Source: Desulfovibrio psychrotolerans (GTDB lineage Bacteria > Desulfobacterota > Desulfovibrionia > Desulfovibrionales > Desulfovibrionaceae). Taken from it: 64,000 nucleotides of DNA. The notes beneath the pieces were generated by a model. The model was given only the letters and a program-made list of their open reading frames with translations, made no database searches and was not told where the DNA came from. Below, piece after piece: positions 40,892 through 51,341 of this stretch. Each line of letters begins with the position of its first letter. Position 1 is the stretch's first letter. The stretch is from contig NZ_BLVP01000007.1 in assembly GCF_013340305.1 (NCBI RefSeq), forward strand, positions 62,001 to 126,000, read 5' to 3'. The translations under genes and the position numbers were made by a program.

Positions 40892-42214
40892 CTAGTCAGC
40901 TTGCTTGCGGATGAACGAGGGTATCTCGAACTCGTCTTCGTCGAACACAAAGTCATCCTCGCCGGGCTGATGCGCGCTGGCGGCCTGATGCGCCGTCTGC
41001 GCCACCTGCCCCTGCTTGCGCAGGTAGGCGGGAATGTTCCTGTCTTCTTCACTGAAGGTGCCAAGCCCCCGTGCCGGTGCCGGACGCACTATGGTCTCTC
41101 TGCGCTGCGGAGCCGGAGCAGAGACAGGCTGCGCCTGCTGCGCACGGGGTGCGGGAGCCGCCTTGGGAGCAGGTGCCGAACCGCGCATGGGCGAAACCTT
41201 GCCGCCCCCGCCGGAAGACATCACATTCTTGCCACCATTGCCAAGGGTTTCCGCTCCCACGGCGTCAATGCCGGTGGCAATGACGGTAATGCGCATCTCG
41301 TCCCCGATGCTGTCGTCAAACACGGTGCCGAAGAAGATGCGGGCATCTTCATGGGCAGCCTCCTGAATGGCACCTGCGGCCTCGGAAACCTCTTCGATGG
41401 TCAGGTCGGAAGAGCAGGTAATGTTCATGAGCACGCCGCGTGCGCCGTCGATGGACACATCCTCCAGCAGCGGACTGGTAATCGCCTTGATGGCGGCTTC
41501 GCGTGCGCGCGATTCGCCGCTGGCGCTGCCTGCGCCCATCATGGCAAGACCGGATTCACCCATCACGGCCTTCACGTCCGCAAAGTCCAGGTTAATGAGG
41601 CCGGGCACCATGATCAGGTCAGAAATACCCTTCACGGCAAAATACAGAATTTCGTCAGCCTTCTTCAGCATTTCCACAAAGGTGGCCTTCTTCGCCGCAA
41701 GGGAAAGAAGCCTGTCGTTGGGAATGGTGATGAGCGAGTCCACATGCTGGCGGAAGGCCTCAATGCCTTCTTCCGCCGCCATAAGGCGCTTTTTGCCCTC
41801 AAAGAAGAACGGCTTGGTCACAACGCCCACGGTCAGCGCGCCCATTTCCTTGGCAACCTGCGCGATAACGGGAGCCGCGCCTGTGCCGGTGCCGCCGCCC
41901 ATACCTGCGGTAACAAACACCATGTCGGCTTCGCCTATAGCGGCGCGTATCTGATCAATGGACTCCAGTGCCGCGTCGCGCCCCACTGCCGGGTTAGCGC
42001 CCGCGCCGAGGCCCTTGGTCAGCTTGTCGCCGAGCTGAATCTTGTACTCCGCCTGCGAGTTGTTCAGGGCCTGCACATCGGTGTTGGCCACAATAAACGT
42101 AACCCCGCGCAGCACTGAGCTGATCATGTTGTTAACCGCGTTGCCCCCGCCGCCGCCGACACCGATGACTTTAATTTTTGCCATGCTGTCGTTTTCAATT
42201 TCCATAAATTCCAT
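40892..42214 (-). CDS. ftsZ: cell division protein FtsZ
   Basis: 440 residues. The tubulin-like GTPase has [18 protein letters not shown], the tubulin signature [19 protein letters not shown] (about 111-129) and the T7 catalytic loop [16 protein letters not shown]. After residue 330 comes a long Ala/Pro/Gln-rich linker with two tail-peptide-like motifs: [10 protein letters not shown] (about 397-406) and [11 protein letters not shown] at the extreme end. One such motif is normal, binding FtsA, ZipA and others; two are unusual. The start at 42214 has AGGAGAGG at good spacing. Last gene of the leftward dcw cluster. Confidence 0.97.
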   Translation of the reverse strand: MEFMEIENDSMAKIKVIGVGGGGGNAVNNMISSVLRGVTFIVANTDVQALNNSQAEYKIQLGDKLTKGLGAGANPAVGRDAALESIDQIRAAIGEADMVFVTAGMGGGTGTGAAPVIAQVAKEMGALTVGVVTKPFFFEGKKRLMAAEEGIEAFRQHVDSLITIPNDRLLSLAAKKATFVEMLKKADEILYFAVKGISDLIMVPGLINLDFADVKAVMGESGLAMMGAGSASGESRAREAAIKAITSPLLEDVSIDGARGVLMNITCSSDLTIEEVSEAAGAIQEAAHEDARIFFGTVFDDSIGDEMRITVIATGIDAVGAETLGNGGKNVMSSGGGGKVSPMRGSAPAPKAAPAPRAQQAQPVSAPAPQRRETIVRPAPARGLGTFSEEDRNIPAYLRKQGQVAQTAHQAASAHQPGEDDFVFDEDEFEIPSFIRKQAD

Positions 42215-42295
42215 TTTCGCCTCTCCTTTTGCCGAAATGCATACTCAAAAAATACATACTGTGTAGACCAACCAGTTCAGGTTCCCGGACCACGC

Positions 42296-43522
42296 CTAAG
42301 AAACGTCCGAGAACCACTTTTTCATCCGGGACAGGACCCGGTTGAAAACGTTGCCGTCACGGATGCGGAACTTCAGTTCCAGCCCCTCCTTTTCCGCGCC
42401 GTACCGCAGGAGACCAACCGCGGTGGCGAATTTGGGGCTGTTTACCACATCCTTCAGGCCGCCCACATTGCGCGGATAGCCAATCCGCGTGGGCAGGTTG
42501 AAGATTTGTTCACCAAGCTCCTGGCAGCCGTCTATAAGGGCCGTGCCACCCGTGAGCACCACACCGGCACCGATAAGGTTCTTGTACCCGGAGCGCACAA
42601 GTTCCTGATCAACAAGGGAAAGTATCTCTTCCATGCGCGGCTCGCAGATCTCTGCCAGCACCTGCCGCGAAAGCCTGCGCGGTTCGCGGTCGCCCACGCT
42701 GGAAACTTCAATAACCTCATCGCCACGCACAAGGTCTGCCATGGCGCAGCCAAATTTGGTCTTTATCTTTTCCGCGCTGGCCATGGGAGTGCGCAGGCCG
42801 AAGGCGATGTCGTTGGTCAGGTTCTGCCCGCCAAGCGCCAGCACGCCCGTATGCTTGATAGAATCATTGGCAAACACGGCAATGTCTGTGGTGCCGCCGC
42901 CAAGGTCCACAAGAGCCACGCCTATCTCGCGCTCCTCTTCGGTGAGCACCGCCTTGGCGGATGCCAGCGCCTCCAGCACGATATCCGAAACATCCAGCCC
43001 GCTGCGGTGGCAGGAGCGCACAATATTCTGCGCGCTCGTCACCGCTCCGGTCACGATATGCACCTTCACCTCAAGCCGGACACCCGCCATACCCAACGGG
43101 TCGGCAATGCCGCGCTGGTCGTCCACAATGTATTCCTGCGGCAGAATGTGGATGACCTCGCGGTCCAGCGGAATGGCTACGGCCTTGGCGGCATCCAGCA
43201 CGCGTTCCACGTCCTTGGGAGCCACCTCGCCGCCCTTCACGGCAATAACGCCGTGACTGTTGAAACCCTTAATGTGGCTGCCCGCGATGCCCGCATACAC
43301 AGAGCGGATCTCGCAACCCGCCATAAGCTCGGCCTCTTCCAGTGCCTTCTTGATGGACTGGACCGTCTGCTCAATATTGACGACCACGCCCTTGCGCAGG
43401 CCGGTGGAAGGTGCAGTGCCAATGCCGACAATATCCACACCTTCGGCGGTTGCCTCCCCCACCACGGCGCAGATTTTCGTGGTGCCGACATCAAGCCCCA
43501 CAATGAGTTCGGATTTGGCCAT
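42296..43522 (-). CDS. ftsA: cell division protein FtsA
   Basis: 408 residues, actin-like ATPase. IVGLDVGTTKICAVVGEA is the phosphate-1 motif; the FtsA-specific 1C domain follows (GIAGSHIKGFNSHGVIAV); VALVDLGGGTTDIAVF is phosphate 2, and GAGVVLTGGTALIDG the adenosine motif. The amphipathic C-terminal membrane-targeting helix is RVLSRMKKWFSDVS. It tethers FtsZ to the membrane. Located between ftsQ and ftsZ, with 81 bases to ftsZ. Confidence 0.96.
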   Translation of the reverse strand: MAKSELIVGLDVGTTKICAVVGEATAEGVDIVGIGTAPSTGLRKGVVVNIEQTVQSIKKALEEAELMAGCEIRSVYAGIAGSHIKGFNSHGVIAVKGGEVAPKDVERVLDAAKAVAIPLDREVIHILPQEYIVDDQRGIADPLGMAGVRLEVKVHIVTGAVTSAQNIVRSCHRSGLDVSDIVLEALASAKAVLTEEEREIGVALVDLGGGTTDIAVFANDSIKHTGVLALGGQNLTNDIAFGLRTPMASAEKIKTKFGCAMADLVRGDEVIEVSSVGDREPRRLSRQVLAEICEPRMEEILSLVDQELVRSGYKNLIGAGVVLTGGTALIDGCQELGEQIFNLPTRIGYPRNVGGLKDVVNSPKFATAVGLLRYGAEKEGLELKFRIRDGNVFNRVLSRMKKWFSDVS

Positions 43523-43547
43523 GCTTCATTCCTCCACGTAATCAATC

Positions 43548-44393
43548 TTAATTGCCTGCGGATACGGGCCTGTCTTCTCTGATCCACACATTGGACCCAG
43601 CCACCGTAACCTCGCGCACCCTTCTTATCTCGCCCCGCCGCTTCAGGTCTTCAAGAACCGCCGCCAGTCGGGCAAGGTTCACATCCCATTCAGCCACGGC
43701 AAGATTCAGAATCATGTCCGCATTCTCCAGATACAGCTCCACCCCCCGGCTTCTGCTCAATCTCACCCATGCGGCGTTGTTCACATCCAGCGGCAGACTT
43801 GCAGTCTCCAACACCCCCACCATGTCGGGCAACTGCCGCACCCACTCTTCCATTCCCGGGTCCACCATCAGAAAAGGCAGCGAGGTAAATTTGCCCGGCT
43901 CCACTTCGCTGATCACGCGCCCCTGCGCATCCGCGTAGGCAACCTTGTCGCCCTGTCTCACCCAGTACCGGGGAACACGCTCACGCACTTCCACAAAAAA
44001 CTTGTCAGGCAGCTCCCGCTTCAGGGAAACCCCGGCAATCCACGGATCACGCAGCAACCGTGCTTCCACGTCCCCCATGCGCACCGCCAGATTGTTCATT
44101 CCGGTCCGCAGACCGGCCATTTTCAAAATTTCACCGCTCCCCAGCCGGACATTTCCGGCAACCTGTATCTCTCTCAGGGCAAAAAATTCGCTGATGGTGA
44201 CATACCGATACAGATAGAGCAATGCGATGCTGATCATAACAACAAAAACGAAGGTTGTAAACAGAGCAAGCATACATGGTAGAAAATTCGGAACTTTTAT
44301 TTTCCGTATCGAGCGGGTTCGTACTCCGCGATACGTGTTTGGAGAAGCCACTGTGGGCATCCGTTTTTTTTTGTTTGCTTTGCTCAGCTTCAT
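43548..44393 (-). CDS. ftsQ: cell division protein FtsQ
   Basis: 281 residues. A basic cytoplasmic N-terminus (KANKKKRMP) leads to one membrane helix (FVFVVMISIALLYLYRYV, about 49-66). The POTRA domain (ALREIQVAGNVRLGSGEILKMAGL) and the beta domain (GVSLKRELPDKFFVEVRERVPRYWV) follow. It links cytoplasmic and periplasmic parts of the divisome. It overlaps murB by 4 bases. The 5' third is AT-richer than the rest of the cluster. Confidence 0.9.
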   Translation of the reverse strand: MKLSKANKKKRMPTVASPNTYRGVRTRSIRKIKVPNFLPCMLALFTTFVFVVMISIALLYLYRYVTISEFFALREIQVAGNVRLGSGEILKMAGLRTGMNNLAVRMGDVEARLLRDPWIAGVSLKRELPDKFFVEVRERVPRYWVRQGDKVAYADAQGRVISEVEPGKFTSLPFLMVDPGMEEWVRQLPDMVGVLETASLPLDVNNAAWVRLSRSRGVELYLENADMILNLAVAEWDVNLARLAAVLEDLKRRGEIRRVREVTVAGSNVWIREDRPVSAGN

Positions 44394-44700
44394 GGTACTA
44401 TTCTTACTTCTAATTCAAGCGCATATCCGTATTCTTTCTTTACTTTTTCCTGAGCTTCTGATAAAAGTTCCTTTGCTTGCACGCTTGTGCCTTCACCTGT
44501 ATTTATTAAAAAATTGGCATGCATTTCAGAAAATGCCATACCGCCTCTTTTTTTCCCTTTGAATCCGGAACTGTCTAAAAGCTTTCCCGCACTCACATTA
44601 TGCGCAGGATTTTTGAACACGCAGCCTGCACTGTATGCTGTTACAGGCTGCGTTGCCTTCTTCTTTGCGTAATTTTCCTGCATCGTCTTGTGAATAACAT
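44200..44700. other. AT-rich patch across the murB 3' half and ftsQ 5' end
   Basis: Lines 44401-44520 contain about 35% G+C by my count, against roughly 60% either side. The patch includes poly-T/A tracts. Coding is intact in both genes. It may be a recombined segment or may house promoter activity for ftsQ-ftsA-ftsZ. Confidence 0.7.
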
Positions 44701-45286
44701 CGCGCGAACTGCGTTCTAGACGAAAAACAGCATCCGCAACCACTGTCCAGCCCGCACGTTCTCCGGCATCCGCAACAGAAAAATGCCTGTACGCAAAGTG
44801 CAACGCATCGCGCCGCAGTGTCCGCACGCCGTGCACCGGATCAAAAACCGTCACCCGCGTGACCAGCGCGCCAGTTTCACAGCCGTACGATCCAGCATTC
44901 ATGGCAACAGCCCCGCCTACGGTGCCGGGAATGCCCGCCAGTCCTTCCATGCCGGATAACCCTCTGGCGCACAGCCACCCGAGCAGCCTGGGCAGCCGGA
45001 ATCCCGCTCCCACCCGCACCAGCACGCCTTCAGCATCCTCTCCCACCACACGGGGAGCTTCACCTATGGCTGGCGTTACCACCACCAGCGGCAGCGGCGC
45101 GTCATCCGCAAGAATATTGCTGCCATAGCCAAGTATCAGCGGCCTTCCGCCAAGCCGTTCCAGCGTCGCCGGCAATTCCTCGCAGTCGCGCACATCACGC
45201 ACCACCACCTCCGCCATGGCGTTACCGCCAAGCCGCAACGTGGTACGTGCCTTCAGGCTGGGACCGTTCAGAATAACCAGTGCCAT
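44390..45286 (-). CDS. murB: UDP-N-acetylenolpyruvoylglucosamine reductase
   Basis: 298 residues. FAD-binding segments are RPLILGYGSNILADDAPLPLVVV and GMEGLAGIPGTVGGAVAMNAGSYG; catalytic Ser/Glu regions include YSAGCVFKNP and a GFKGKKRGGMAFSEMHANFLINTGEGT stretch near the C-terminus. It reduces enolpyruvate to UDP-MurNAc. The last 100 codons (44390-44690) are strikingly AT-rich (about 35% GC in two 60-base samples) and use A/T-ending codons, unlike the 5' half. Confidence 0.94.
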   Translation of the reverse strand: MALVILNGPSLKARTTLRLGGNAMAEVVVRDVRDCEELPATLERLGGRPLILGYGSNILADDAPLPLVVVTPAIGEAPRVVGEDAEGVLVRVGAGFRLPRLLGWLCARGLSGMEGLAGIPGTVGGAVAMNAGSYGCETGALVTRVTVFDPVHGVRTLRRDALHFAYRHFSVADAGERAGWTVVADAVFRLERSSRDVIHKTMQENYAKKKATQPVTAYSAGCVFKNPAHNVSAGKLLDSSGFKGKKRGGMAFSEMHANFLINTGEGTSVQAKELLSEAQEKVKKEYGYALELEVRIVP

Positions 45287-45298
45287 ACGTCCGCCTTC

Positions 45299-46660
45299 CT
45301 ATTCGCCGTCCAGATATTTCTGGCCCACTGTCCAGATATTGCCTGCGCCCAGAGTAATAAACAGGTCGCCGGGCTGAAGCACATCGGGCAATGCCTGCGA
45401 CACAGCCGCAAAATCCTGACAATACAGCACATCCGTATTCGATACCTGCCGTATGCCCTGCGCAAGGCTCTGCCCGCTCACGCCGGGAATGGGAGCCTCC
45501 GATGCCGGATAAATTTCCGTGAGCAAAAGCTTGTCCACGCCTTCAAAAGACTTGCAGAACTCGCCAAACAGCGCCTGAGTTCGGCTGAAGCGGTGCGGCT
45601 GAAACGCCACCACCAGACGCCGCGAAGGATAGCACTGCCGTGCCGTGGCTATGGTTGCAGCCACCTCTGCGGGATGATGCCCGTAGTCGTCCACCACAAG
45701 CACGCCGTTGCGCTCGCCCTTCCGTTCAAACCGGCGTCCCACGCCCGTGAACCCGGAAAGTCCTTCAAGGCAGGCTGCTGGTTCTATGCCCGCCTCCAGC
45801 GAAACCCCCACCGCGCCGAGCGCATTCAGAATATTGTGCCTGCCCGGCTGTGAGAGGCGCACTTCGCCTATGTCTTTGCCGCGCACAATAATGCGGAAAT
45901 GGCTCACCTCGGCGCAGGCGATAACTTCTGCGCGGATATCGTTCTCCTTGCCAAACCCGTAGGTAATCACCGGCCGTTTCACCTTGGGCAGCAGGCGGCG
46001 CACACCGGGGTCATCCCCGCACACCACATTGGTGCCGTAAAAGGGCACGCTGTTCATGAACTGCGTAAAGGAGTCGTCTATCTCCTGCTGGTCCGCGTAA
46101 AAGTCCATGTGGTCGCGGTCCACGTTGGTCACCACGGTCATGATGGGCAGAAGGCACAGGAACGAACCGTCAGACTCGTCCGCCTCGGCAATAAGAAATT
46201 TGCCCTCACCCAGCCGCGCATTGGCCCCGTAGGCGTTCAACCTGCCGCCGATGATCACTGTGGGGTCGGTCTGGGCGGCATCAAAGATGGCTGCGGTAAG
46301 TGAAGTGGTGGTGGTCTTGCCGTGGGTTCCCGCTATGGCTATGCCCGTGCGCAGGCGCATCAGTTCGGCCAGCATCTCCGCACGGGGAATGATGGGAATA
46401 CTCTTGGCCCGCGCGGCAACCACTTCCGGGTTGTCATCCTTCACGGCGGAAGACCGCACCAGCACCTGCGCATCCGTAACATTCTGCGAACCGTGGCCTA
46501 TGAAAATCTCGGCCCCCAGATTCTTGAGCCGGCGCACCACCGGGCCATCGGAAAGATCGGAGCCTGCCACCTCATACCCAAGGTTCAGCAGTACTTCCGC
46601 AATGCCGCTCATGCCGGAACCGCCTATGCCCACCATATGAACTCTGCGAATCTTGATCAT
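45299..46660 (-). CDS. murC: UDP-N-acetylmuramate-L-alanine ligase
   Basis: 453 residues from ATG 46660 ([20 protein letters not shown]). The Mur-ligase ATP loop is [14 protein letters not shown] (about 107-120), with [10 protein letters not shown] and [11 protein letters not shown] following; [16 protein letters not shown] is the C-domain signature. It adds L-Ala to UDP-MurNAc in the cytoplasm. It lies 17 bases after murG and 12 before murB. No ddl gene follows, unlike in many clusters. Confidence 0.96.
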   Translation of the reverse strand: MIKIRRVHMVGIGGSGMSGIAEVLLNLGYEVAGSDLSDGPVVRRLKNLGAEIFIGHGSQNVTDAQVLVRSSAVKDDNPEVVAARAKSIPIIPRAEMLAELMRLRTGIAIAGTHGKTTTTSLTAAIFDAAQTDPTVIIGGRLNAYGANARLGEGKFLIAEADESDGSFLCLLPIMTVVTNVDRDHMDFYADQQEIDDSFTQFMNSVPFYGTNVVCGDDPGVRRLLPKVKRPVITYGFGKENDIRAEVIACAEVSHFRIIVRGKDIGEVRLSQPGRHNILNALGAVGVSLEAGIEPAACLEGLSGFTGVGRRFERKGERNGVLVVDDYGHHPAEVAATIATARQCYPSRRLVVAFQPHRFSRTQALFGEFCKSFEGVDKLLLTEIYPASEAPIPGVSGQSLAQGIRQVSNTDVLYCQDFAAVSQALPDVLQPGDLFITLGAGNIWTVGQKYLDGE

Positions 46661-46677
46661 TCCCGCAACCTGCCTGT

Positions 46678-47790
46678 TTACTCTTCCACCAGCGAGGTAA
46701 GTGGAGCCTTGTGCACTATGTCCATAAGCCCGCTCGCCACATTGGCAGCCGCCTCCGGCCACCCCAGTCTGCGCGAAGCCACAGCCATTGCGTTCAACCG
46801 TTCCGGGTCTGCCAGCAGCCCCGTTACCTTTTCAGCCAGTCCGGCATGCCCGGCATCGGCCAAGCTGCGCTCCTCCACCACCATTGCCGCCCCGTGCCGC
46901 TCCAGAAAACGCGCGTTGTGCAGCTGATGGTCGTGCGTGGCAAAGGGAAAAGGCACAAACACGGCCGGTTTCCCCGCCACCGTCAGTTCCGCAAGCGTGG
47001 TCGCCCCGGCACGTCCCAGCACCAGATTGGCCCGCGCATAGGCGGCGGCCATATTGGTGATGAACGGTTCCACAGTGCAGTCCTGCATGCCTGCCTGCGC
47101 ATACGCCGTCTGCACACGCTCAAAGTCTGCCGTGCCGGTCTGGTGATGCACCCGCACTCCGGCGTCCTGCAGCATCGGCAGCATATCGATAACCGCTGCA
47201 TTCACCGCCCGCGCACCAAGGCTTCCGCCCAGCACCAGCAGGCGCCGTTCTCCGGCAGGCACCGGCGGCATATTCCGCAGGGTGCGGATTTCCGCCCGCA
47301 CGGGGTTGCCGGTCAGCACGGTCTTGCGCGGCAAAAAATGTTCGTCCGGGTCAGGCATGGAGATGAACACCCTGTCCGCCACCTTACCGAGCAGCTTGTT
47401 GGCAAGGCCGGGAACACTGTTCTGCTCGTGCACGGCAACCGGCATTTCGCGCAGCTTGCCCGCCATGCAGGCAGCAAAGGCCGCATATCCGCCAAACCCG
47501 ATTACGGCATCGGGCCGGAACCGCCCCAGAATGCGCATGGCCCGCAAGGTGGAAACCCCAAGCCCCGCCAGCGCTCCCACGGCGCGGAAGCCCCGTCCCA
47601 GCACGCCGCGCACGGGCAAGGCCTCAAAGGGAATGCCTGCGCGCGTCACGATATCGCGCTCCGGCCCGTACGCGCCCCCTATGAACAGAAACTCCACGCC
47701 GGGAAACCGTTTGCGCAGTTCTTCCGCAACAGCCAGCGCGGGGAAAATATGCCCGCCTGTTCCGCCGGTGGTGAGTACAACGCGTTTCAT
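46678..47790 (-). CDS. murG: UDP-GlcNAc:lipid I N-acetylglucosaminyltransferase
   Basis: 370 residues, GT-B fold. [22 protein letters not shown] is the N-terminal glycine loop; [30 protein letters not shown] and [10 protein letters not shown] continue the family pattern. The donor-site signature is [27 protein letters not shown]. It makes lipid II on the inner membrane face. The ATG overlaps the ftsW stop by 4 bases. Confidence 0.96.
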   Translation of the reverse strand: MKRVVLTTGGTGGHIFPALAVAEELRKRFPGVEFLFIGGAYGPERDIVTRAGIPFEALPVRGVLGRGFRAVGALAGLGVSTLRAMRILGRFRPDAVIGFGGYAAFAACMAGKLREMPVAVHEQNSVPGLANKLLGKVADRVFISMPDPDEHFLPRKTVLTGNPVRAEIRTLRNMPPVPAGERRLLVLGGSLGARAVNAAVIDMLPMLQDAGVRVHHQTGTADFERVQTAYAQAGMQDCTVEPFITNMAAAYARANLVLGRAGATTLAELTVAGKPAVFVPFPFATHDHQLHNARFLERHGAAMVVEERSLADAGHAGLAEKVTGLLADPERLNAMAVASRRLGWPEAAANVASGLMDIVHKAPLTSLVEE

Positions 47791-48905
47791 AGTGCCGGGC
47801 TCCCTTCAGCCGTTCTGGAAAAATTGAGCAGAAGTCCCACGCACAGGAACGAAGAGAGCAGGCTGCTGCCGCCGTAACTCATAAAGGGCATGGCAACCCC
47901 CTTGGGCGGTGCCGCTCCCATAACCACGGCCAGATTGAACACCGCTCCCAGCGTGAGCACCAGCGTCAGCCCGAAGGAGGTAAGCCTGTCACGCAGGTCA
48001 TCCTGCCGGTAGGCAATGACAAATCCGCGCCACAGCATCACACCCATGATGATGAAAAAGAGCGAAACGCCCACAAAACCCATCTCCTCGCCCACTACCG
48101 CCATGATGAAGTCGTTATGCGCCTCAGGCAGGAAAAAGAGCTTCTGCTTGCCTGCGCCCAGCCCCTGTCCGGCAATGCCGCCGGACCCCATGGCATAGAG
48201 CGACTGCACAAGCTGATACCCCGTGTCCTGCGCATCTTTGAACGGGTCCAGAAAAGCAAGCAACCGACGCGAACGGTAAGGCGACTGCACAATGAGCAGC
48301 CAGCCAGCCCCCCCCGCCAGCAGCGCGGAGACGATGAGGTAGATAAGCCGCGTACCGCCCACAAGGCACATGAAGAACAGCAGCATGGAAAGCACGGCCG
48401 CCGCCCCGAAGTCCGGCTGCATAAGCAGCAGCAGGCATATCAGCCCCGTCACGAAGAAGGGAGGAATGACGCCCTTGGAGAAGGTTTTCACCAGCTCCTG
48501 CTTGGTACTGAGGAAGTAGGCCAGATACAGCACCAGCGCGATCTTCACAAACTCCATGGGCTGCACCGTAAACGGGCCCAGCGCAATCCAGCGGCGCGCG
48601 CCGTTAATATTCACGCCCAGCGGCGTAAGGGTGAGAATAACCAGCAACAACGCTCCGAAAAGTACCGGATACTGCAACTGATACAGCACCTTGCGCGGCA
48701 GCGATGCGCATACGGCCATAAGCCCGCCGCCCACCATGGCAAACAATATCTGGCGTTTGAAGAAGAAGTATTTATCCGAATAAAACTTCTCCGCCATAAT
48801 CCCGCTGGCGCTCAGCACCATGGTCAGCCCGAAAGCCACAAGGCACAGTGCGGCAGCCAGCAGTATCCAGTCTGTCTGAAGAGCGGTTCTGCGGGTGGTA
48901 CTCAT
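47787..48905 (-). CDS. ftsW: SEDS-family peptidoglycan polymerase FtsW
   Basis: 372 residues with about ten membrane segments. SEDS hallmarks: [28 protein letters not shown] (the catalytic Asp loop follows later), [17 protein letters not shown] with the conserved QPDFG, and the C-terminal [21 protein letters not shown]. With FtsI it polymerises septal peptidoglycan. It overlaps murD and murG, each by 4 bases. Confidence 0.95.
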   Translation of the reverse strand: MSTTRRTALQTDWILLAAALCLVAFGLTMVLSASGIMAEKFYSDKYFFFKRQILFAMVGGGLMAVCASLPRKVLYQLQYPVLFGALLLVILTLTPLGVNINGARRWIALGPFTVQPMEFVKIALVLYLAYFLSTKQELVKTFSKGVIPPFFVTGLICLLLLMQPDFGAAAVLSMLLFFMCLVGGTRLIYLIVSALLAGGAGWLLIVQSPYRSRRLLAFLDPFKDAQDTGYQLVQSLYAMGSGGIAGQGLGAGKQKLFFLPEAHNDFIMAVVGEEMGFVGVSLFFIIMGVMLWRGFVIAYRQDDLRDRLTSFGLTLVLTLGAVFNLAVVMGAAPPKGVAMPFMSYGGSSLLSSFLCVGLLLNFSRTAEGSPAL

Positions 48906-50239
48906 TGTTCCGCCCCCTCCGCCGCCTTGAACTGCGCGTAGATGCGCCGGAAGTCCTCACCGCGTTCTTTGTAGTTGGCATACTGGTCAAAGCTGGACGT
49001 GGCCGGTGCCAGCAGCAGCACATCTCCGGGCTGTGCCTTGCGCATCAGCCCCGCTGCCGCCGCCTGCATGGTGGTGTCGTACGAAAGTTCCGCAGCCCCG
49101 GCCCATGCCTGTTCAAATATCTCGCGGCTGCCGCCGTACAACCCCACGGCCCTTACCCTGCCTTGCAGCAGTCCGCGCAGCGATGCCAGATCGCCGCCCT
49201 TGTATTTTCCTCCGGCAAGCAGCAGCACAGGCGTGTCAAACGCCTCCAGTGCCACCCGCACGGAATCCACGGTGGTCGCCTTGGAATCGTTGACAAAGAG
49301 CACACCGCCCGCCTCACCCACAGGTTCCAGCGTGTGCTCGGCGGCGCGGAAATCGCGCACGGCACGGGCGGCTTCTTCCTGTGTCACGCCAAAAATGGCA
49401 CAGGCCATATAGGCGGCTTCCACGTTCTGGCGGTTATGCCTTCCCATGAGCCTGCTTTGCGGAAAAAGCGGAGCCGTGCCTTCAGGGGCGTCAAAACGCC
49501 GCACGGTCGCGCGCACGCCGTACTCCTGCGGCAACGCATCGAGTCCGGGCCCGAAAATGGCCGTATCCTCCGCCGTCTGCCGGGCAAAGAGGCGCATCTT
49601 GGCGTCCGTGTATTCCTGCATGTCGCTGTGATAATCCAGATGGTCCACGGTAATGTTCGTCAGCACGCCCACCTTGGGATGAAAGGCCGTGCAGGTCTGT
49701 AGCTGAAAACTGGAAACCTCCAGCACCAGCACATCCGCCTTGCCGCCATCCAGCACAAAACGGCTGAGGGGCGTGCCGAAGTTGCCCCCCAGAAACACCT
49801 TCTTTCCCGCCTGCTCCAGCATACGGGCGCACAGGCTCACCGTGGTGGACTTACCGTTAGTTCCGGTCACCGCCAGCACGGGAATCTGCCGCACGCACAG
49901 CCATGCAAGTTCGGTCTCTGCCATCACCAGCGCGCCTTCCGGCAGCAGCGGCGCAATCTTCTTCACCGGCACGCCCGGGCTGGGCACCACCAGTTCGGCT
50001 CCTGCAAACTGCTCTGCCGTATGCTCGCCAAAAACGGTTTCACAGCCCAGCCGCGCCATGGTTTCGCGCGCCCTGTCAGCAATCTTTGCGCCGTCACTGT
50101 CCACCACGCGCACCCGCGCACCCAGTGCATGCAGCAGTTCCGCCGCTGCCATGCCGGAACCGGCGGCTCCCACAACCACGGCGGTCATGCCGGGAGTGAC
50201 GGGGCTGTGCGGGCAGATAAGGGTTGCGTTCGGTGTCAT
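48902..50239 (-). CDS. murD: UDP-N-acetylmuramoylalanine-D-glutamate ligase
   Basis: 445 residues. N-terminal Rossmann loop AVVVGAAGSGMAAAELL, ATP loop LAVTGTNGKSTTVSLCARML (about 119-138), FLGGNFGTPLSRF, NITVDHLDYH and FVNDSKATTVDSVRVAL all match MurD. LLLLAPATSSFDQYANYKERG is the C-terminal family signature. It adds D-Glu to UDP-MurNAc-L-Ala. 25 bases separate it from mraY. Confidence 0.96.
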   Translation of the reverse strand: MTPNATLICPHSPVTPGMTAVVVGAAGSGMAAAELLHALGARVRVVDSDGAKIADRARETMARLGCETVFGEHTAEQFAGAELVVPSPGVPVKKIAPLLPEGALVMAETELAWLCVRQIPVLAVTGTNGKSTTVSLCARMLEQAGKKVFLGGNFGTPLSRFVLDGGKADVLVLEVSSFQLQTCTAFHPKVGVLTNITVDHLDYHSDMQEYTDAKMRLFARQTAEDTAIFGPGLDALPQEYGVRATVRRFDAPEGTAPLFPQSRLMGRHNRQNVEAAYMACAIFGVTQEEAARAVRDFRAAEHTLEPVGEAGGVLFVNDSKATTVDSVRVALEAFDTPVLLLAGGKYKGGDLASLRGLLQGRVRAVGLYGGSREIFEQAWAGAAELSYDTTMQAAAAGLMRKAQPGDVLLLAPATSSFDQYANYKERGEDFRRIYAQFKAAEGAEQ

Positions 50240-50264
50240 GTGCGCTGTCCTTGGTCCGGCTGTC

Positions 50265-51341
50265 CTAACGGAGTTTGAGCACGCTCAGAGCCACAAGGCC
50301 TAGCAGTGCCGATGTTATCCAGAACCGGATGATGATCTTGGATTCGGGAATGCCCTTAAGCTCGAAATGGTGATGCAGTGGTGCCATGCGGAAAATGCGT
50401 TTGCCGCCGCTGAATTTGAAATAGCCCACCTGCAGAATCACGGAGAGCGTCTCCACCACAAACAGGCCACCCACCACAAGGAGTATGAGTTCCTGCTTGC
50501 ACAGCACGGCAATGAACCCCAGCGTGCCGCCAAGCGACAGGCTGCCCACATCGCCCATGAACACCTGTGCCGGGTAGGCGTTGAACCACAAAAAGCCCAG
50601 CCCCGCGCCCACCAGCGCACCGCATATAACCGTCACCTCGCCCACGCCGGGCACGGCAGGCACCTGCAGATAGGCAGACATCTGCGCGTGCCCCGCCACA
50701 TACACAAAGACGGAAAAGACAATCCCGGCCACAACGGTCGGGCCTATGGCCAACCCGTCCATACCGTCGGTCAGGTTCACGCCGTTGGAGGCACCCACCA
50801 TGACCATCATGGCAAAGGGCACATACAGCCAGCCCAGATCAGGACTGATGTTCTTGAAGAACGGCACGGAAAGATGCGTGGAGTACACGGGATCTTTGAC
50901 CAGAACATACATGACCACGGCGGCTATGAGCATCTGCCACAGGAACTTGGCACGGGCAGAAAGTCCCTTGTTGCGTTTGCGGCGCAGCTTGGAAAAATCA
51001 TCCAGAAAACCCACCAGCCCGAAGCCGCAGAAGACGAACAGCGTCAGCCAGACATACCGGTTGGTTATGTCGCACCACAGCAGGGAGCTTACCACCATGG
51101 CAAACCCTATGAGCAGGCCGCCCATGGTAGGGGTGCCCGCCTTGCTGCTGTGACACGAAACCTCTTCCTGAATGTACTGCCCGCACTTTATGCGCTGCAG
51201 CCAGCCGATGAAGCGCGGCCCCAGAAGGATGGAGATGAGCAGCGCGGTCAGCAACGCCCATACGGAACGGAACGTGATGTACCGGAACACGTTGAAAAGG
51301 CTGATGTCCTCACTGAGGGGGTACAGCAGATTATAGAGCAT
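50265..51341 (-). CDS. mraY: phospho-N-acetylmuramoyl-pentapeptide transferase
   Basis: 358 residues, about ten membrane helices. Conserved sites: [33 protein letters not shown] (DDxxK), [13 protein letters not shown] and the HHH loop [11 protein letters not shown] near the C-terminus. It transfers MurNAc-pentapeptide to undecaprenyl phosphate to form lipid I. The 5' end overlaps murF by 11 bases. Confidence 0.97.
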   Translation of the reverse strand: MLYNLLYPLSEDISLFNVFRYITFRSVWALLTALLISILLGPRFIGWLQRIKCGQYIQEEVSCHSSKAGTPTMGGLLIGFAMVVSSLLWCDITNRYVWLTLFVFCGFGLVGFLDDFSKLRRKRNKGLSARAKFLWQMLIAAVVMYVLVKDPVYSTHLSVPFFKNISPDLGWLYVPFAMMVMVGASNGVNLTDGMDGLAIGPTVVAGIVFSVFVYVAGHAQMSAYLQVPAVPGVGEVTVICGALVGAGLGFLWFNAYPAQVFMGDVGSLSLGGTLGFIAVLCKQELILLVVGGLFVVETLSVILQVGYFKFSGGKRIFRMAPLHHHFELKGIPESKIIIRFWITSALLGLVALSVLKLR

